A DNA stretch of 64,000 bases, taken from Uliginosibacterium aquaticum. GTDB lineage: Bacteria > Pseudomonadota > Gammaproteobacteria > Burkholderiales > Rhodocyclaceae. Location of the stretch: NCBI RefSeq assembly GCF_012972705.2, contig NZ_JABCSC020000001.1, forward strand, positions 992,001 to 1,056,000, in the 5' to 3' direction. Positions 27,653 to 37,247 of the stretch are shown here, piece by piece (positions within the stretch are counted from its first letter, which is position 1; each line of letters begins with the position of its first letter). A model generated the notes under the pieces. It was not told the origin of the DNA and ran no database searches. It saw nothing but the letters and a program-made list of their open reading frames with translations. The position numbers and the translations under genes were made by a program.

Positions 27653-29893
27653 ATGCGCGCATTCCTTGTCTCTTTCCTGCTGCTGCCCTTGTTCGCCCTG
27701 GCAGCGCCTGTGAAGCCCGGCTTCGATGAGGCGACATTGGCGGCGCTGCGCGAGAGCGTGGCAGAGCGCGAACAACGCTTCTTTAGCGGGGAGCAGCTGA
27801 AACCGCATGCCAGCGTAATCGACACGGCCGGGCTGCTGCTGGATGCGCTGGCCAGCGGGGCGGAACCCGCGCAGCAGTCACGCTTGCTGGCAGCCATTGA
27901 TGCGCAAATTGATCGCGATACTGCGAGTCGCAGCTACGGCAATATTCACTGGTATCAGGGCGATCAGACATTGGTGGATCGCAATGGGGTGGAGTTCGTG
28001 ACGCGCATGACGGCGCTGGCCTGGCTGCTCTATGGCGATCAGCTCGGCGTGGCAGAACGCCAGCAGTTGCGAAGCTTGCTGGAGTGGGCGCGGATCGGTG
28101 TGACGCGGCACGCGGTGGCCATCAGCTACACCAACATCTGGCTCATGAAATGCTGGAACCTGATCGCGCTGGGTGAAGGGCTGCAGGACGAGGCGCTGGC
28201 CCGCCAGGGCTACGCCATGCTGACGGAATGGCTGGCCTATACACGTCGCACCGGAATCAACGAGTACCTCAGCCCGAGTTATTACCCTGTCGATCTCGAA
28301 AGCCTGGCCCTGATCCATCGTCTTTCTGCCCAGCCGCAGGCGCGTGCCGAAGCACGTGAGGCACTGGACCTGCTGTGGCATGACGTTGCGCTGAACTGGT
28401 ATGCGCCGGCGCGGCGCCTGGGCGGTACTCATAGTCGTGACTATGACCGGCTCTTCAACCTGGGTGGCCTGAATGCCTGGGTGAAGCGTGCGGGCTGGAC
28501 GGGGGAGCCCGTTCAGCCCGCACGCGGCCCTTACACTGCCCTGGCCTGGGCACCGCCGCCGCCCGCTGCCGGCCGCTGGTTGCAGGGACCGTTCCCGCGT
28601 CTGGTGTCATCCCGCTGGGGAGAGGAGCCCGAAAAGCGCCATACGCATTACCTGGGACGCAGTTTCAGCATCGCTTCGGCCGAGTCCGGCTATTACGCGG
28701 GGCATGACAACTCGCCGCTGGTGATCAATCTGGGGGGCGGACAGGATGTACCGATCATCAACTTTTTCATGGATGGCCGTCGTGACTACTACGGTCAGAA
28801 CAAGACCCTGGAGGCGGGTTCCGGTCACCTGAAGGCGCTCCACCTGCGGCCCTTCCTGGCCAGCGTGCAGCGCGAGGGAGAGGTGTTGTTCCTGGCCTCG
28901 GTGCGTGAGCGTAAGCCTGAGTATGTGGCACTGGAGTCAGTGCTGACCCTGCCGGCGAACGCCGAATTCTGGCTGGATGACAAACGCCTGGACGTGTTCC
29001 GGGCCGTCAGCCGCTGGCGACCGGATTACGCGCCGAATGGCCGCACAAGCTCCCTGCAGGTCGAAGCACGCGAGGGCGTGATTGAATTGCATCTGAGCGA
29101 TCGCGATGAAGCGCAGGGTGTTGGGGTGTCGCAGAGCTTTCCGGTGCAGGGTGGGCAGCGCTATCGCCTGGCAGCCAGCTTGCAGGGTGGCGAAGTTTTT
29201 CTCTACCTGAACTACCTCGATGTAGAGCGGCGCCTGATTGGAGGCGAGCATTCGCTCAAAGTGGCGGGTGGGCAAGACGGATTTGCAATGCGTGAATTTA
29301 CATTGCCGGCGCCTGAGGGGGCGGTGTGGTGCAAGGCCTGGCTGTACTCCACGCGTGCCAATCGAACCGAGCTGCGTGTGCGTGATCTGCGCTTCGAACA
29401 AGTCGGGCCTGAAGGGGCGACGCTGCTGGGCGGTTTTGATTTCCAGGTTTTCCAGCCGCAGGCGATTGCGCTACCGGCGGGCCGCACGCTCTTTGTGCGT
29501 CGCGGTGATGCGGTGGCCGCGCTGCGCCTGCTGGCTGCTTGGGATGTGGCCGGGACGCCGATCGGTTTCACTCTGCATAACGACGGACTCGCCTGGCAGG
29601 CCTTGCGCCTTACCGCCGTGCATTCGCCGCAGGCGACGGATCAGCGGGCCTCGCTGGCGATGTGGGCCTGGGCTGGCGAAGGCCTGGCTGACGAGCAGGC
29701 CTTCGCGCGCGAGCGGCAGCGGATTCTCGGCCTGGGTGGCGAGGCCACGTTGCAGGGGGATGTGGTCCGCGCCAGCGTTGGGGTATTGCAGTTGCAGGCT
29801 GACGTGGTGAGCGGCCGGCGCCTGTTGCGGCAGGGCCACGCCGAAGTGCCGGACTCGGCCTGGAGTGTGGATGGCCGGGCGTGGCAGCCCTAG
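27653..29893 (+). CDS. Large secreted protein, possible polysaccharide-active enzyme
   Basis: 746 residues with a signal peptide (1-17, cleavage near ALAAP). I do not recognise a named family. The N-terminal 280 residues are helical and rich in aromatic and acidic blocks (GNIHWYQGDQTL, SYTNIWLMKCWNL, NEYLSPSYYPVDLE), which suggests an alpha/alpha toroid as in several lyases and glycosidases. The C-terminal part is beta-rich, with a jelly-roll-like carbohydrate-binding segment near 475-600. It is 72 bp upstream of the pectinesterase gene, apparently co-transcribed, and preceded by a CRP-type site. A pectin-linked role is inferred from context only. Confidence 0.6.
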   Translation: MRAFLVSFLLLPLFALAAPVKPGFDEATLAALRESVAEREQRFFSGEQLKPHASVIDTAGLLLDALASGAEPAQQSRLLAAIDAQIDRDTASRSYGNIHWYQGDQTLVDRNGVEFVTRMTALAWLLYGDQLGVAERQQLRSLLEWARIGVTRHAVAISYTNIWLMKCWNLIALGEGLQDEALARQGYAMLTEWLAYTRRTGINEYLSPSYYPVDLESLALIHRLSAQPQARAEAREALDLLWHDVALNWYAPARRLGGTHSRDYDRLFNLGGLNAWVKRAGWTGEPVQPARGPYTALAWAPPPPAAGRWLQGPFPRLVSSRWGEEPEKRHTHYLGRSFSIASAESGYYAGHDNSPLVINLGGGQDVPIINFFMDGRRDYYGQNKTLEAGSGHLKALHLRPFLASVQREGEVLFLASVRERKPEYVALESVLTLPANAEFWLDDKRLDVFRAVSRWRPDYAPNGRTSSLQVEAREGVIELHLSDRDEAQGVGVSQSFPVQGGQRYRLAASLQGGEVFLYLNYLDVERRLIGGEHSLKVAGGQDGFAMREFTLPAPEGAVWCKAWLYSTRANRTELRVRDLRFEQVGPEGATLLGGFDFQVFQPQAIALPAGRTLFVRRGDAVAALRLLAAWDVAGTPIGFTLHNDGLAWQALRLTAVHSPQATDQRASLAMWAWAGEGLADEQAFARERQRILGLGGEATLQGDVVRASVGVLQLQADVVSGRRLLRQGHAEVPDSAWSVDGRAWQP

Positions 29894-29965
29894 CGCAGGT
29901 GTAACATGCGACCGGTTCCAGCCCTGCGTATGGCGGGCTGTTTTTCACCAAATAAAGGGGATGTG

Positions 29966-32389
29966 ATGGCTTCTTCTCTGCGTCAAATCACACTGGCTGC
30001 CGCGACGGTTTCAGCCGCCTTGCTGGCGGCCTGCGCCGTTCCGCAGGGGGGCAGCCAGCCCGCTGCTGCGCCGTCTGCGGCTGCGCAATGCGCGCCAGGG
30101 ATCTGGTTCTGCGAAAACTTCGAGAGTGGCACGCTGGCACGCTGGGATCTGCTCCCGGCGGGGGGCGCTGCCACCATCGGCAAGGCCGATGGCGTGGCCA
30201 TCGTGAAAACGGAGGCCGGTAACAGCTTCATGCAATATGACGCTGGCCAGAGCAAGGGCGTGGTGGCTGCGCTCAAGAGCGAGGCTTTCGCGGGCGTGAA
30301 GACGGCGGACTACTTTGTTGAAGCCCGCATCAAGCCGATCAACAATCAGACCAGCAACAAGTTCCTGTGCCTGCTGGGCCGCTATCAGGATGTGAACAAC
30401 TGGTATGGCGGCTGCCTCAACGTGCAGAACAGCGCCAGCTCCAAGGTCGAGTTTCACAAGGCCAATGGTGGCAAGTGGCTGCGCGCACGCCAGTTCCCGA
30501 CCCGTAGCATCGTGAATGACCAGTGGTACAAGCTGCGTATGGAAATGAAGGGCGATACGCTCAGTTTCTATATCGATGATGACCTCACTGGCAGCTTCAC
30601 CGATGCCAGTATCAAAGGGCCGGGCAAGCTGGGCCTGTGGTTGGACAACCGCTCCTTCGCCATCGACGATATCGTGGTGGGCGATGCCAGGGTCAAACCG
30701 GTCCTGCTTTCGCTGGATCAGCCGGGAGAGTGGAACGGTGAAGTGGGAGGCGCGGAGCGGGTGATCGAAGTGTCCGCAACCAAGACGGATTCTTCGGCGG
30801 ACAGCTTCAGCGTGGTGTCGAGTGATCCGAAGGTGGTGGCTGTGACCCAGCAGGGCAACCAGGTCAGCCTGCGTGCGCTGAGTGCCGGCTCGGCCAGCAT
30901 CACCTTCAAGAGTGGCAGCAACCCGGCTCTGCAACGTTCAGTGAAAGCCAATATCGAACCGGCCTTCGCGCTCTCTGCCGCCAGCTACGGCAATCTAGCA
31001 AAGAAAACCGAGCCGGCCGCGGGCAGCAAGGCCGCGTATGCCGATGGCGAACTGACCCTGAGCTTCGATGCGCCACCGGTGCTCAACAGCATCGGCTCCT
31101 TGCGCATCTTCCGCGCCAGCGATGATCAACTGGTCGACGTGATTCGTCCGAAGGGCGAAGGCAATGTCTTTGGCCCCTCGTCGGATGGTTTCTACCGTGG
31201 CGTGAACATGCCGCTGATGCGCGTTGTCGGCAACAAGCTCGTCGTGCGTCCGCACAACGGCAAGCTGGCGTACAACACGGCCTACTACGTGGCGCTGTCC
31301 GACAATCTGCTGAAGGACGCCAAACTCGCTGGCAAGCCCTTCACCGGGCTGGGCAAGAAGGCCGGTTGGAGCTTTGTCACCAAGAAAGCGCCGGCGGCCT
31401 CACTGACCCGGCTGACGGTAGATGACGATGGCAGCAAGGCTGACTATCGCAGCGTGCAGGGGGCGCTCGACCACGCCATGAAACTGCCGAAGGAAACGCC
31501 GGTCAGCATCAGTGTGAAGAAAGGCAGCTATGAGGAAATCCTGTTCCTGCGTGGCAAGGATAACGTCAGCATTCAGGGCGAGAGTCGCGAAGCTACGGTG
31601 ATCCAGTTTGATAACTACGAGTCTCTCAATACCGGTCTTTCCATCGGCATGAACAAGCCGGTGGCCAGTGGCGGTGGGCGCGCGGTGTTTGCCGTGGGCA
31701 ATGCCGACATGCTGGTGATCGATCGTCTGACCCTGAAGAACACCCATTACAAGCGTCTGGGCGTGAATGGCCAGGCTGAGACGATTTTCTTCATGGGCGA
31801 CAAGGAACGTCTGATCGCGAAGAACGCCAACTTCATCAGCCGTCAGGACACCCTGCAGCTCAACGCCTACAGCTGGTTCTACAACACCCTGGTGGCGGGG
31901 GACGTGGACTTCATCTGGGGCAGCTCGAAGGCCGCCTTGTTCGAGAACAGCGAAATCCGCACCGTGGTTGATTCCACCGATGCAAGCAAGGGCGGCTATG
32001 TGCTGCAGGCCCGCGTGAGCAATGCGGCGGACAAGGGCTACGTTTTCCTCAACAGCCGCCTGACCCGGGAGGAAGGGGTGCCCGATGGCTCCACCGTGCT
32101 CGCCCGCAGTGCCGGCAGCCCGAACTACTTCGACAATGTGGTGTTCGTGAATAGCCGGATGGACAAGCACATCGCGCCCGAAGGCTGGTGGCTGAACCCG
32201 CTGCCGAATCCGGCCAAGGCCAGCGAGAAGGCCGGCTGGCGCGAATATGCCAGCGCCACCTTGCAGGGCGCCCCGCTCAACGTTGGCGGTCGTGTAGCTG
32301 CTGCCCGTGGCCTGAGTGCTGCAGAGGCCGCGCCTTACGCCACCCGCGAGCAGGTGTTCTCGGCCATCGGCTGGGCACCCAAGCCCTGA
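29966..32389 (+). CDS. Multidomain pectin methylesterase lipoprotein
   Basis: Removes methyl esters from homogalacturonan (carbohydrate esterase family 8). The ATG at 29966 has AAGGGG 5 bp upstream and gives a signal ending in lipobox LAAC. Order: a concanavalin-like laminin-G-type domain (about 45-245), a bacterial Ig-like domain (about 250-330), an SbsA-type Ig-like domain (about 335-470), then the beta-helix esterase (about 475-805). Catalytic residues are Asp628 (QDTLQLN) and Asp648 (GDVDFIWG). The usual Arg of the GRPW block is altered (QARVSN and VLARSAG). At 807 residues it is over twice the size of a plain pectinesterase; the extra domains suggest surface or polymer binding. Confidence 0.9.
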   Translation: MASSLRQITLAAATVSAALLAACAVPQGGSQPAAAPSAAAQCAPGIWFCENFESGTLARWDLLPAGGAATIGKADGVAIVKTEAGNSFMQYDAGQSKGVVAALKSEAFAGVKTADYFVEARIKPINNQTSNKFLCLLGRYQDVNNWYGGCLNVQNSASSKVEFHKANGGKWLRARQFPTRSIVNDQWYKLRMEMKGDTLSFYIDDDLTGSFTDASIKGPGKLGLWLDNRSFAIDDIVVGDARVKPVLLSLDQPGEWNGEVGGAERVIEVSATKTDSSADSFSVVSSDPKVVAVTQQGNQVSLRALSAGSASITFKSGSNPALQRSVKANIEPAFALSAASYGNLAKKTEPAAGSKAAYADGELTLSFDAPPVLNSIGSLRIFRASDDQLVDVIRPKGEGNVFGPSSDGFYRGVNMPLMRVVGNKLVVRPHNGKLAYNTAYYVALSDNLLKDAKLAGKPFTGLGKKAGWSFVTKKAPAASLTRLTVDDDGSKADYRSVQGALDHAMKLPKETPVSISVKKGSYEEILFLRGKDNVSIQGESREATVIQFDNYESLNTGLSIGMNKPVASGGGRAVFAVGNADMLVIDRLTLKNTHYKRLGVNGQAETIFFMGDKERLIAKNANFISRQDTLQLNAYSWFYNTLVAGDVDFIWGSSKAALFENSEIRTVVDSTDASKGGYVLQARVSNAADKGYVFLNSRLTREEGVPDGSTVLARSAGSPNYFDNVVFVNSRMDKHIAPEGWWLNPLPNPAKASEKAGWREYASATLQGAPLNVGGRVAAARGLSAAEAAPYATREQVFSAIGWAPKP

Positions 32390-32412
32390 GTGCCAGCGCA
32401 CACCGGCTAAAG

Positions 32413-32440
32413 AAAGGGGCAGCTGAGGCTGCCCCTTTTT
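32413..32440 (+). terminator. Intrinsic terminator after pectinesterase
   Basis: AAAGGGGCAGC pairs with GCTGCCCCTTT around TGAG and is followed by further Ts. Confidence 0.9.
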
Positions 32441-32497
32441 CATGCTTGTGCGGATCGTGTGTTTGTCTGGGCGCGACGTGAGCCGAAGGCTCGTTCT

Positions 32498-33181
32498 TCA
32501 GTCGTGAAACTGGGTGAACTCGCTTGCCGGGATGCGCGGCAGCTCCAGGGTGTTTTCGGGAGCGCTTTCGTCGGCATAGCCCAGCGACATGCCGCAGACC
32601 ACCATCTGGGTGTCGGGAATCGCCAGTTGGGCTTTCACGATCGGGTGATATTCGCAGAAGGCTGCCTGCACGCAGGTATGCAGGCCATGCGCGCGGGCAG
32701 CCAGCATCAGGGTCTGCAGGAAGCCGCCGTAGTCGATCAGGCTACCCTGGCCGAGCACTTTGTCGATCGTGAAGATCAGGCCCACCGGAGCGTCGAAGAA
32801 GGTGTAGTTGCGGGCCCATTGCTGGCGCATGCGGGCGGTGTCCTTCTTGTCGATCCCCAGCAGCGAGTAGAGCGCGAGGCCGGTGTGGCGGCGGCGGCCC
32901 AGATAGGGCTCGCCCCAGGATTCCGGGTAATAGGCGTACTCGCCCTTGTGCTCGAAGCTGGGGCTTTCGTACTCGGCGAGAATCTTTGCGCTGAGGGCTT
33001 CTTTCGCCGCTCCGGTCACAACATGCACATGCCAGGGTTGGGTATTCACGCCACTGGGCGCGCGCGCGGCAAGGTCCAGCAGCGCGAGCAGGGTGTCACG
33101 CGGAACGGGGTCGGGCAGGAAACGGCGGATCGAGCGACGACTGCCGACGATCTCGGCGAAAGAGTTGGGGGTCTGATTCAT
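32498..33181 (-). CDS. Nitroreductase-family flavoprotein
   Basis: 227-residue FMN-dependent oxidoreductase. The RRSIRRFLPDPVP segment and PSGVNTQPWHVHVV (FMN contacts) are typical of the family, as is GMSLGYADE near the end. Family members reduce nitroaromatics or quinones with NAD(P)H. It lies downstream of the GntR regulator on the same strand with a 65-bp gap, and is convergent with the pectinesterase gene. Confidence 0.9.
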   Translation of the reverse strand: MNQTPNSFAEIVGSRRSIRRFLPDPVPRDTLLALLDLAARAPSGVNTQPWHVHVVTGAAKEALSAKILAEYESPSFEHKGEYAYYPESWGEPYLGRRRHTGLALYSLLGIDKKDTARMRQQWARNYTFFDAPVGLIFTIDKVLGQGSLIDYGGFLQTLMLAARAHGLHTCVQAAFCEYHPIVKAQLAIPDTQMVVCGMSLGYADESAPENTLELPRIPASEFTQFHD

Positions 33182-33246
33182 GAGGCAAGTCCGGCAAGGA
33201 AAACGATGGCGGCAAGCCTAGCAGTTTTGGACTCCGTCGCGTTTGA

Positions 33247-33960
33247 TCAGGCCGCGCTCTCGAGCTTGATATGGGCGCGGCTGGCAGTGCGCGAGATCAT
33301 GCCCTGAGCCATGTCTTCGGCGGCGACCGGGTTCTTCATGCGGATCATGTCGAACAGATCCGAGTGTTCCTTGATCGTGAGCGCCATGTGGCCGGGATCG
33401 GAAAGATAGGTGTGATCGAAGATCGCGCGCTGCAGGGCGCTGATCGCGTCGGCTAGTTGCTGGATCACGAAATTGTGGGTGGCGGCGACGATGGCGCGGT
33501 GGAAGGCGATATCGGCCTCCATGAAGGCGTCGCGATTGGTGGTGTTGGCCTTCATGCCGTTGAGCGCGGCTTCGATGGCGACGAGATTGATGGCGGTGGC
33601 GCGCTCGGCGGCCCACCGCGAGATCGCCGGCTCGATCAGGCTGCGCACTTCGATCAGCGAGGCAATCAGCGCCGGGTCGGCATCACCATCGCCGGAAAGC
33701 GCCCATTCCAGTACGTTGGCATCCAGATAATTCCATTGCTCACGCGGCATCGCAAACAGGCCGCGATAGCTCTGAGCGTCGATCAGGCGCTTGGTGGCGA
33801 GCACCTTGATGACTTCGCGCATCACGTTGCGCGAGGTGTCGTAACGTTCGCACAGCTCGGCTTCAGAGGGCAGGGCGGCTCCAGGTGTGAACACGCCCTG
33901 GACGAGGTCGCGGCCGAAGGCGTTGATCAGGCGGTCGGTCTTCGTCAGCTTGGGGCTCAC
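33247..33960 (-). CDS. FadR-subfamily GntR regulator, probable control of uronate genes
   Basis: 237 residues. An N-terminal winged helix (about 10-75, with ALPSEAELCERYDTSRNVMREVIKVLATKRLI) precedes an all-helical FCD ligand domain (about 95-225). FCD metal/ligand residues are visible in DAFMEADIAFHRAIVAATHN and DLFDMI. The start is GTG at 33960 with AAGGAA upstream. It lies downstream of the TRAP transporter genes, whose divergent region carries a perfect FadR-type operator. Related proteins (UxuR, ExuR) sense hexuronate intermediates. The regulated set is inferred. Confidence 0.9.
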   Translation of the reverse strand: MSPKLTKTDRLINAFGRDLVQGVFTPGAALPSEAELCERYDTSRNVMREVIKVLATKRLIDAQSYRGLFAMPREQWNYLDANVLEWALSGDGDADPALIASLIEVRSLIEPAISRWAAERATAINLVAIEAALNGMKANTTNRDAFMEADIAFHRAIVAATHNFVIQQLADAISALQRAIFDHTYLSDPGHMALTIKEHSDLFDMIRMKNPVAAEDMAQGMISRTASRAHIKLESAA

Positions 33961-34010
33961 TGCGGTTTCCTTCAGGTTTTCAAGCAGTCGGTATCCTAGC
34001 AGGGAAGCTG

Positions 34011-34046
34011 CTGAAATCCGGGGCGGTGAGGCGCCCCGGATTTCAG
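34011..34046. terminator. Perfect 15-bp inverted repeat between dctP and GntR gene
   Basis: Arms at 34011-34025 and 34032-34046 match without error around the 6-nt loop GTGAGG (stem core TCCGGGGCG/CGCCCCGGA). There is no U-run on either side of the full stem on the minus strand, so it may separate or stabilise transcripts rather than be a classic terminator. Confidence 0.55.
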
Positions 34047-34167
34047 TGAAGGCGAGAAGGATCGGGAAAAATGAAGCGCCGCGATCCTGGCACGGCGTGC
34101 CGATGCAGCCAGCACTGGCGTACCTCAGGAAGGTGCCGCGCCGCCAGAATCACTTTCTCCCGGTCCT

Positions 34168-35178
34168 TTACTTGCGCAGCTTGGCGAGCTCGGCCTGCAG
34201 CTCCTTCACTACTTCGGCATGACCTGGCTGGGCGGCGAACTTGTCGACCGCCACCGTGGTGGTGGCGCGCATGCGGCCCAGCTCGGTGTCAGACGGCGTG
34301 GTGATCTGCATGCCCTTCTGCTTCAGAACTTCAATGGCCTTGGCGGAGGCGGCGCGGCTGTCCTTGCGCTCGAAGTCACGCGAGGCGGCGGCGGCTTGCT
34401 GCAGGGCCTTCTTCTCGTCGGCGGAGAGGCCGTCGTACCACTTCTTGGAGACGGTCACGATCCATGGGCTGTACACGTGGCGGGTCAGTGCCAGGTGTTT
34501 CTGCACTTCGTAGAACTTGGAGGACTCGATGGTAGTCACCGGGTTTTCCTGGCCATCCACGGTGCCGGTTTCCAGCGCGGTGAAGAGTTCCGAGAAGGCC
34601 AGCGGCACGGCATTCGCGCCGAAGCCCTTGAACATGTCGATATAGACCGGGTTCTGCATCACGCGCAGCTTGATGCCGGCCATGTCTTCCATTTTGTTGA
34701 TCGGGCGCTTGGAGTTGGTCAGGTTGCGGAAACCGTTTTCCCAGTACACCAGGCCGACCATGCCCTTGGCCTGCAGCTTGTCCATCAGCTTCTGGCCGAA
34801 GGGTCCGTCGAGCACGGTGTCAGCCTCCTTCTCGTTGGCGAAGACGAAGGGCAGGTCATACACGCCGAAATCGCTGACGATGCCGACCAGGGTGGCGGTG
34901 GAGCCGACCATGATTTCCTGCGCGCCGCCGATCAGGGCGTTCTGCATCTGCGGATCACTGCCGAGGCTGGCGCCGCCGAAGCCTTTGACCTTCCACTTGC
35001 CGCCGGAGAGCTTGCCCATTTCTTCGGCGAAATAGCGCACGGCACGGCCCTGGTTGCTGTCTTCAGCCAGACCATAGCCGAAGCGTACGATGCGCGGCTT
35101 GAAGTCGGCCGCCTGGGCCGAGGCGAGGCTGCCTGCGACAGCCAGACCGATGACGATGGATTTGAAGAGACGGTTCAT
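34168..35178 (-). CDS. dctP: TRAP transporter substrate-binding protein DctP
   Basis: 336 residues with a signal peptide ending AQAAD. The periplasmic binding fold of TRAP systems is evident: GFGGASLGSDPQMQNALIGGAQEI, DLPFVFANEKEAD, the carboxylate-binding Arg in GIKLRVMQNPVY, and ALETGTVDGQENP. It binds an organic acid, most likely a sugar acid given the dehydratase next door. It is third in the order dctQ-dctM-dctP, 106 bp after dctM. Confidence 0.93.
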   Translation of the reverse strand: MNRLFKSIVIGLAVAGSLASAQAADFKPRIVRFGYGLAEDSNQGRAVRYFAEEMGKLSGGKWKVKGFGGASLGSDPQMQNALIGGAQEIMVGSTATLVGIVSDFGVYDLPFVFANEKEADTVLDGPFGQKLMDKLQAKGMVGLVYWENGFRNLTNSKRPINKMEDMAGIKLRVMQNPVYIDMFKGFGANAVPLAFSELFTALETGTVDGQENPVTTIESSKFYEVQKHLALTRHVYSPWIVTVSKKWYDGLSADEKKALQQAAAASRDFERKDSRAASAKAIEVLKQKGMQITTPSDTELGRMRATTTVAVDKFAAQPGHAEVVKELQAELAKLRK

Positions 35179-35284
35179 GATTCCTCCAGCGGATGCGGGG
35201 TTGAGAGCAAAGTCGCGAAGCGGCTTCTTGAAACGTCCCCCTCCCGGTGGGGAGGAGGATTGAGGGAGATGAAAGGAATGCCTG

Positions 35285-36562
35285 TCAGCGGAACCAGGCC
35301 ACCGGTGCGGTGATGATTCCCGGGAAGATCACGAACAGCGCGATCAGGATCAGGTAGGCGAGCAGGAAGGGCCAGATGCCTTTGGTCGCACTTTCGAGCG
35401 AGATCTTGGAGATGCCGCAGACCACGTTAAGCACGGTGCACACCGGCGGATGGATCAGGCCGAGGGTGCCGACGAGCACGAACATCACGCCGAAATAGGT
35501 GGGGTCGATGCCGGCCTTGAGGGCGATCGGCATCAGCACCGGGCCCATCACCAGAATGGTCGGGGTCAGGTCCATCACGGTGCCCACCGCCAGCAGCAGG
35601 AGCATGATCGCCGCCATCAGGATGCGCGGATCGTGCATCAGCGGACCGAGAAATTCGGTGACCTGTTGCGGCAGATCGGCCAGCGTCACCATATAAGACG
35701 AGACCAGCGCGCCGGCACACAGGAACATCACGGTGCTGGTGGTGCGCGCCGCGTCGACCAACAGCTTGACCAGCTGAGTGAATTTCACTTCGCGGTAGAT
35801 GAAGATCGCCACGAACATCGAGTAGGCGGCGGCGACTACGGCGGCTTCGGTCGGGGTGAAAAAGCCGCCACGCAGGCCACCGAGGATGATCACCGGCAGC
35901 ATCAGCGCCCAGATGCCGTCCACCGCGGCCTGACCACGCTGGCCCCAGCTGCATTTGGGTTGCGGGGTGACGTCCATTTTCTTGGCCAGACGGGTCCATA
36001 CAAAGATCAGCGCGAGGCCCATCAACAGGCCCGGCACGATGCCGGCGAGGAACAGGTTGGTGATCGAGGTGTTGGTGGTGACGCCAAAGATGATGAAGGG
36101 CATCGAGGGCGGAATGATCGGGGCGATGATGCCGCCCGCAGCGATCAGACCGGCCGAGCGCGGCACCGAATAGCCGTGCTCACGCATCATCGGGATCAGC
36201 AGGGTGGCAAGTGCGGCGGTGTCGGCAATTGCCGAGCCGGACAGGCTGGCCAGCAGCACCGAGGCGGCGATGGTCACGTAGCCGAGGCCACCCTTGATAT
36301 GGCCGACCAGCGTCACGGCCAGATCAATGATCCGCCGTGAGATGCCGCCGGCATTCATGAGTTCGCCGGCGAGGATGAAGAAGGGCACCGCCATCAGCGG
36401 GAAGCTGTCGGCGCCGGAGAGCAGGTTCTGGGCAACCAGCTGGGCATCGAAGAAGTCCAGGTGGAACATCAATGCCACGCCGGTGAGGATCAGCACGAAG
36501 GCGATCGGCATGCCCAGCAGCATCAGGCCGAGCAGGCTGCCGAGGAAAACTACGAGTGTCAT
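35285..36562 (-). CDS. dctM: TRAP transporter large permease DctM
   Basis: 425-residue sodium-coupled membrane subunit with about 12 hydrophobic segments. Conserved blocks include PLMAVPFFILAGELMNAGGISRRIIDLA, GSAIADTAALATLLIPMM, AAGGIIAPIIPPSMPFIIFG and GLIHPPVCTVLNVVCGISK. It starts 12 bp after dctQ, so the two permease genes are coupled. Confidence 0.95.
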   Translation of the reverse strand: MTLVVFLGSLLGLMLLGMPIAFVLILTGVALMFHLDFFDAQLVAQNLLSGADSFPLMAVPFFILAGELMNAGGISRRIIDLAVTLVGHIKGGLGYVTIAASVLLASLSGSAIADTAALATLLIPMMREHGYSVPRSAGLIAAGGIIAPIIPPSMPFIIFGVTTNTSITNLFLAGIVPGLLMGLALIFVWTRLAKKMDVTPQPKCSWGQRGQAAVDGIWALMLPVIILGGLRGGFFTPTEAAVVAAAYSMFVAIFIYREVKFTQLVKLLVDAARTTSTVMFLCAGALVSSYMVTLADLPQQVTEFLGPLMHDPRILMAAIMLLLLAVGTVMDLTPTILVMGPVLMPIALKAGIDPTYFGVMFVLVGTLGLIHPPVCTVLNVVCGISKISLESATKGIWPFLLAYLILIALFVIFPGIITAPVAWFR

Positions 36563-36574
36563 GATCGGGCCTCT

Positions 36575-37111
36575 TTACTGGCTAACTTCGGGGTCGGAAG
36601 CGTGGGCACGGTCGTGTGCCTGCGCTTCGCCGGGGATACGGGCGGCCGGATGGCGGGTCACGATGCGCCACAGGTTCAGGCCTACCATCGGCAGCATGGC
36701 CAGCGCGCAGATCAGACCACTGCCGGCCATCAGCGCGGTGGGGAAGCCCAGCACGGTGGAGTAGGTGTCGAGCCCGATCACGGTCTGGCTCCAGCTGCCT
36801 TCGAGAAACAGCCACAGCGCGTAGAGCATCAGCAGGTGGCTGACGATCGCGCAGCCGCGGCGCAGGCCGGCGGGCAGGTGGGCCTGAAGGATCTCCATGC
36901 CCAGGTGCGAACCATGGCGCAGGGCCAGGATCGCGCCGAGAAAGATCATCCACACGAACATCAGGCGGGCCACTTCCTCAGCGGCCGGGATGCCGGTATT
37001 GAACACGTAGCGCAGCACCACGTTGCTGCCAATGGCCAGCACCATTACGGCCAGCGCAAGCGCCATCAGCCATTCAACGGCGTGTTCGAGGCGCGGGGTC
37101 AGTTGTTTCAC
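36575..37111 (-). CDS. dctQ: TRAP transporter small permease DctQ
   Basis: 178 residues with four membrane helices. Typical DctQ features are visible: LEHAVEWLMALALAVMVLAI, NVVLRYVFNTGIPAAEEVARLMFVWMIFLGA and the charged loop after helix 2. The start is GTG at 37111 with AAGGAG 9 bp upstream. It is the first gene of the TRAP operon and is divergent from the dehydratase gene. Confidence 0.93.
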   Translation of the reverse strand: MKQLTPRLEHAVEWLMALALAVMVLAIGSNVVLRYVFNTGIPAAEEVARLMFVWMIFLGAILALRHGSHLGMEILQAHLPAGLRRGCAIVSHLLMLYALWLFLEGSWSQTVIGLDTYSTVLGFPTALMAGSGLICALAMLPMVGLNLWRIVTRHPAARIPGEAQAHDRAHASDPEVSQ

Positions 37112-37247
37112 GATGATTCTCCTTGCTGTCGTGCCGGCCCGGCTGCGGGAGTGTTTTCGCGCACCGGACTGGCTTGGGATGAAATGTAGTGCATGAAACT
37201 CTTATGAGCCCATAGGTGTTTTCCATGATACGACGACATGTGTATTG

